64,000 nucleotides of DNA from Malurus cyaneus samueli (lineage: Eukaryota > Chordata > Aves > Passeriformes > Maluridae): assembly GCA_009741485.1 (NCBI GenBank), contig CM019216.1:49855642-49919641 (forward strand), given 5' to 3'. The notes beneath the pieces were generated by a model. It was given only the letters and a program-made list of their open reading frames with translations. It was not told the origin of the DNA and did no database searches. Both the position numbers and the translations under genes were made by a program. The first letter of the stretch is position 1, and each line of letters starts with the position of its first letter. Positions 62,741 through 64,000 of the stretch are shown here, piece by piece.

Positions 62741-64000
62741 ATTAAGGACCAATGAGCACCTGTCATTCTGTGATGCCCTTAAAAGTTATTATCATAACTT
62801 TTCTCAAACTGAGATTGTTAGCTGCAACTGAAAGAAAAAAGGTTGAAAAGCAGTACTGGGTTTCACACAATGTTTCATGTAAACCAGTGGAAATTACCTG
62901 TGGATATGGTGTTTTGTCTGGCAGATACTCTCAGTTTCTCAGATTTGTAATAATCATTCTTGGCACATGCAGAAAATCTGTAATAAAAAGGTGTTAAAGC
63001 AAATTGCTGCTGATTTAAGGCAATAAAGCCACAGCATAGTGTAATTATCATTATTATCTGTATCATGGTTTTTCACAATAAACTATTGAAAGCAACCCAA
63101 CTTCCATTTCCTAGGCAGAGACCAGGAAAATATTTACTTTTGCTAAAAACAGTTGTGTTGGCATAGGTCTTACAATGTCTGTTTGCTCTAGAGTCAATTT
63201 TGGCCTTCTGAGACGGACTGCAGAGCAAAAATCTTCCCCTCTCTATCAATCTCTGTGTGTTCTGCTCTCACTATTCACCTCTTTGCAAGTCCTGTGCACC
63301 TAGAGCACTCATTATGAACAGACCTGGCTAAAGGTCTTTTTCTGAAGAGAGTTAGTGGGTTAGCAACAGGATGTGTCCAAAGGTATTTCTAACTTCACAC
63401 AATGCTGTGTGTATTTGCATTTACAGAGGTAAAGATCATTGTATCTTGAACAGAAGTTCAGTTGCTCATTTCCTTATGTCTAGTGATTCGATAGTACACT
63501 TACACATATTTTAAATTCTACCATTACAAGTAAAAGGGCTAGGAACTTTTCTTTTAAAAGAAGGATCAATATTTCTTTACAGTACTGTATCTAAAGAAAA
63601 TTGGATCATGGTAAACAAATCCTAGAATGATTTAGTTCATTCAACACATAGACACAATATGAAAGGTTGTTAAAAAGTAATATTCTTATGTATAACTGGT
63701 TTATGATTGTTCATTCCTGTCCCACTGAGATTTTCTTATTTCACAAAATGAGCTGATTTTCCTGAAGAAATTGTATGAGCTGGTGCTACACAGAATAATG
63801 TAGAACTGCATTTTTATACCTGAGTAGAAAAAACTCACTACTGATTTTTGCTTTAAATACAAGCCCACAAGCATGGTCTGGGGGCTAATAGACACCTATG
63901 ACTGATCTTCACAGAAAGCTGAACCCCTTGTTTAGACCTGAGGGATGTTTCTGACCTTTCTTCACAGTCCTCAATGGAGCTGTCTTCTCTCTTGGAAACC
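62741..64000. other. Gene-free AT-rich flank
   Basis: Nothing is recognised here: no coding exon, repeat family or RNA gene. Short open frames (62752-62997, 62875-63066, 63701-63895) have no recognisable domain. Confidence 0.5.

Noticed and set aside
61864..62831. Open frames of 207-300 codons on both strands, the longest after the transporter
   Set aside because: They are translations of the polypurine tandem repeat. The products are only Arg/Glu/Gly or Ser/Leu/Pro repeats, and several frames are open at once.
1..64000. CRISPR arrays, bacterial operons, riboswitches, tRNA or rRNA genes
   Set aside because: None are seen. The sequence is vertebrate nuclear DNA, and no spaced identical repeats or cloverleaf-like segments were noticed by eye.

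Overview
This is a 64 kb piece of vertebrate nuclear DNA, almost certainly avian. It is AT-rich and gene-poor and has one recognisable protein-coding gene. The bird assignment rests on several degraded CR1 non-LTR retrotransposons (the dominant avian LINE), a multi-exon gene with GT-AG splicing, and the absence of mammalian Alu, B1 or L1-type sequence.

The gene lies on the minus strand between 49097 and 24719. It is a two-exon member of the SLC32 family (vesicular inhibitory amino acid transporter, VIAAT/VGAT). Exon 1 (49097-48789) encodes the cytoplasmic N-terminus and stops inside the first membrane motif (WEAGWNVTNAIQ). Exon 2 (25870-24719) resumes exactly there (GIFVLGLPYA) and encodes the rest of the transporter. 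The join is phase 0 and gives 486 residues. The intron between them is about 22.9 kb. The protein keeps the SLC32 core motifs but differs from SLC32A1 at many positions that are normally conserved, so I read it as a paralogue of SLC32A1. If expressed, it should load an amino-acid-type substrate into acidic vesicles.

Layout: 1-11542 is gene-free. 11543-12655 holds an LTR-like scrap followed by a plus-strand CR1 remnant. 12656-24097 is gene-free, with homopolymer runs and two stretches that look like possible regulatory elements. 24098-24718 is the probable 3' UTR. 24719-49097 is the transporter gene; its intron contains a minus-strand CR1 (45155-45825), an AT-rich tract and a short tandem duplication. 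49131-57724 is upstream flank with nothing recognised. 57725-58385 is a CR1 ORF2 fragment, followed by an unassigned GC-richer segment. 61062-61860 is an internally deleted CR1. 61990-62737 is a striking polypurine tract of about 750 bp built of successive pentamer and decamer repeats. 62741-64000 is unremarkable.

The longest open frames in the window (about 200-300 codons at 61.9-62.8 kb) are artefacts of that polypurine tract. Positions and splice sites come directly from the sequence. Family assignments come from remembered motifs, without any database search.
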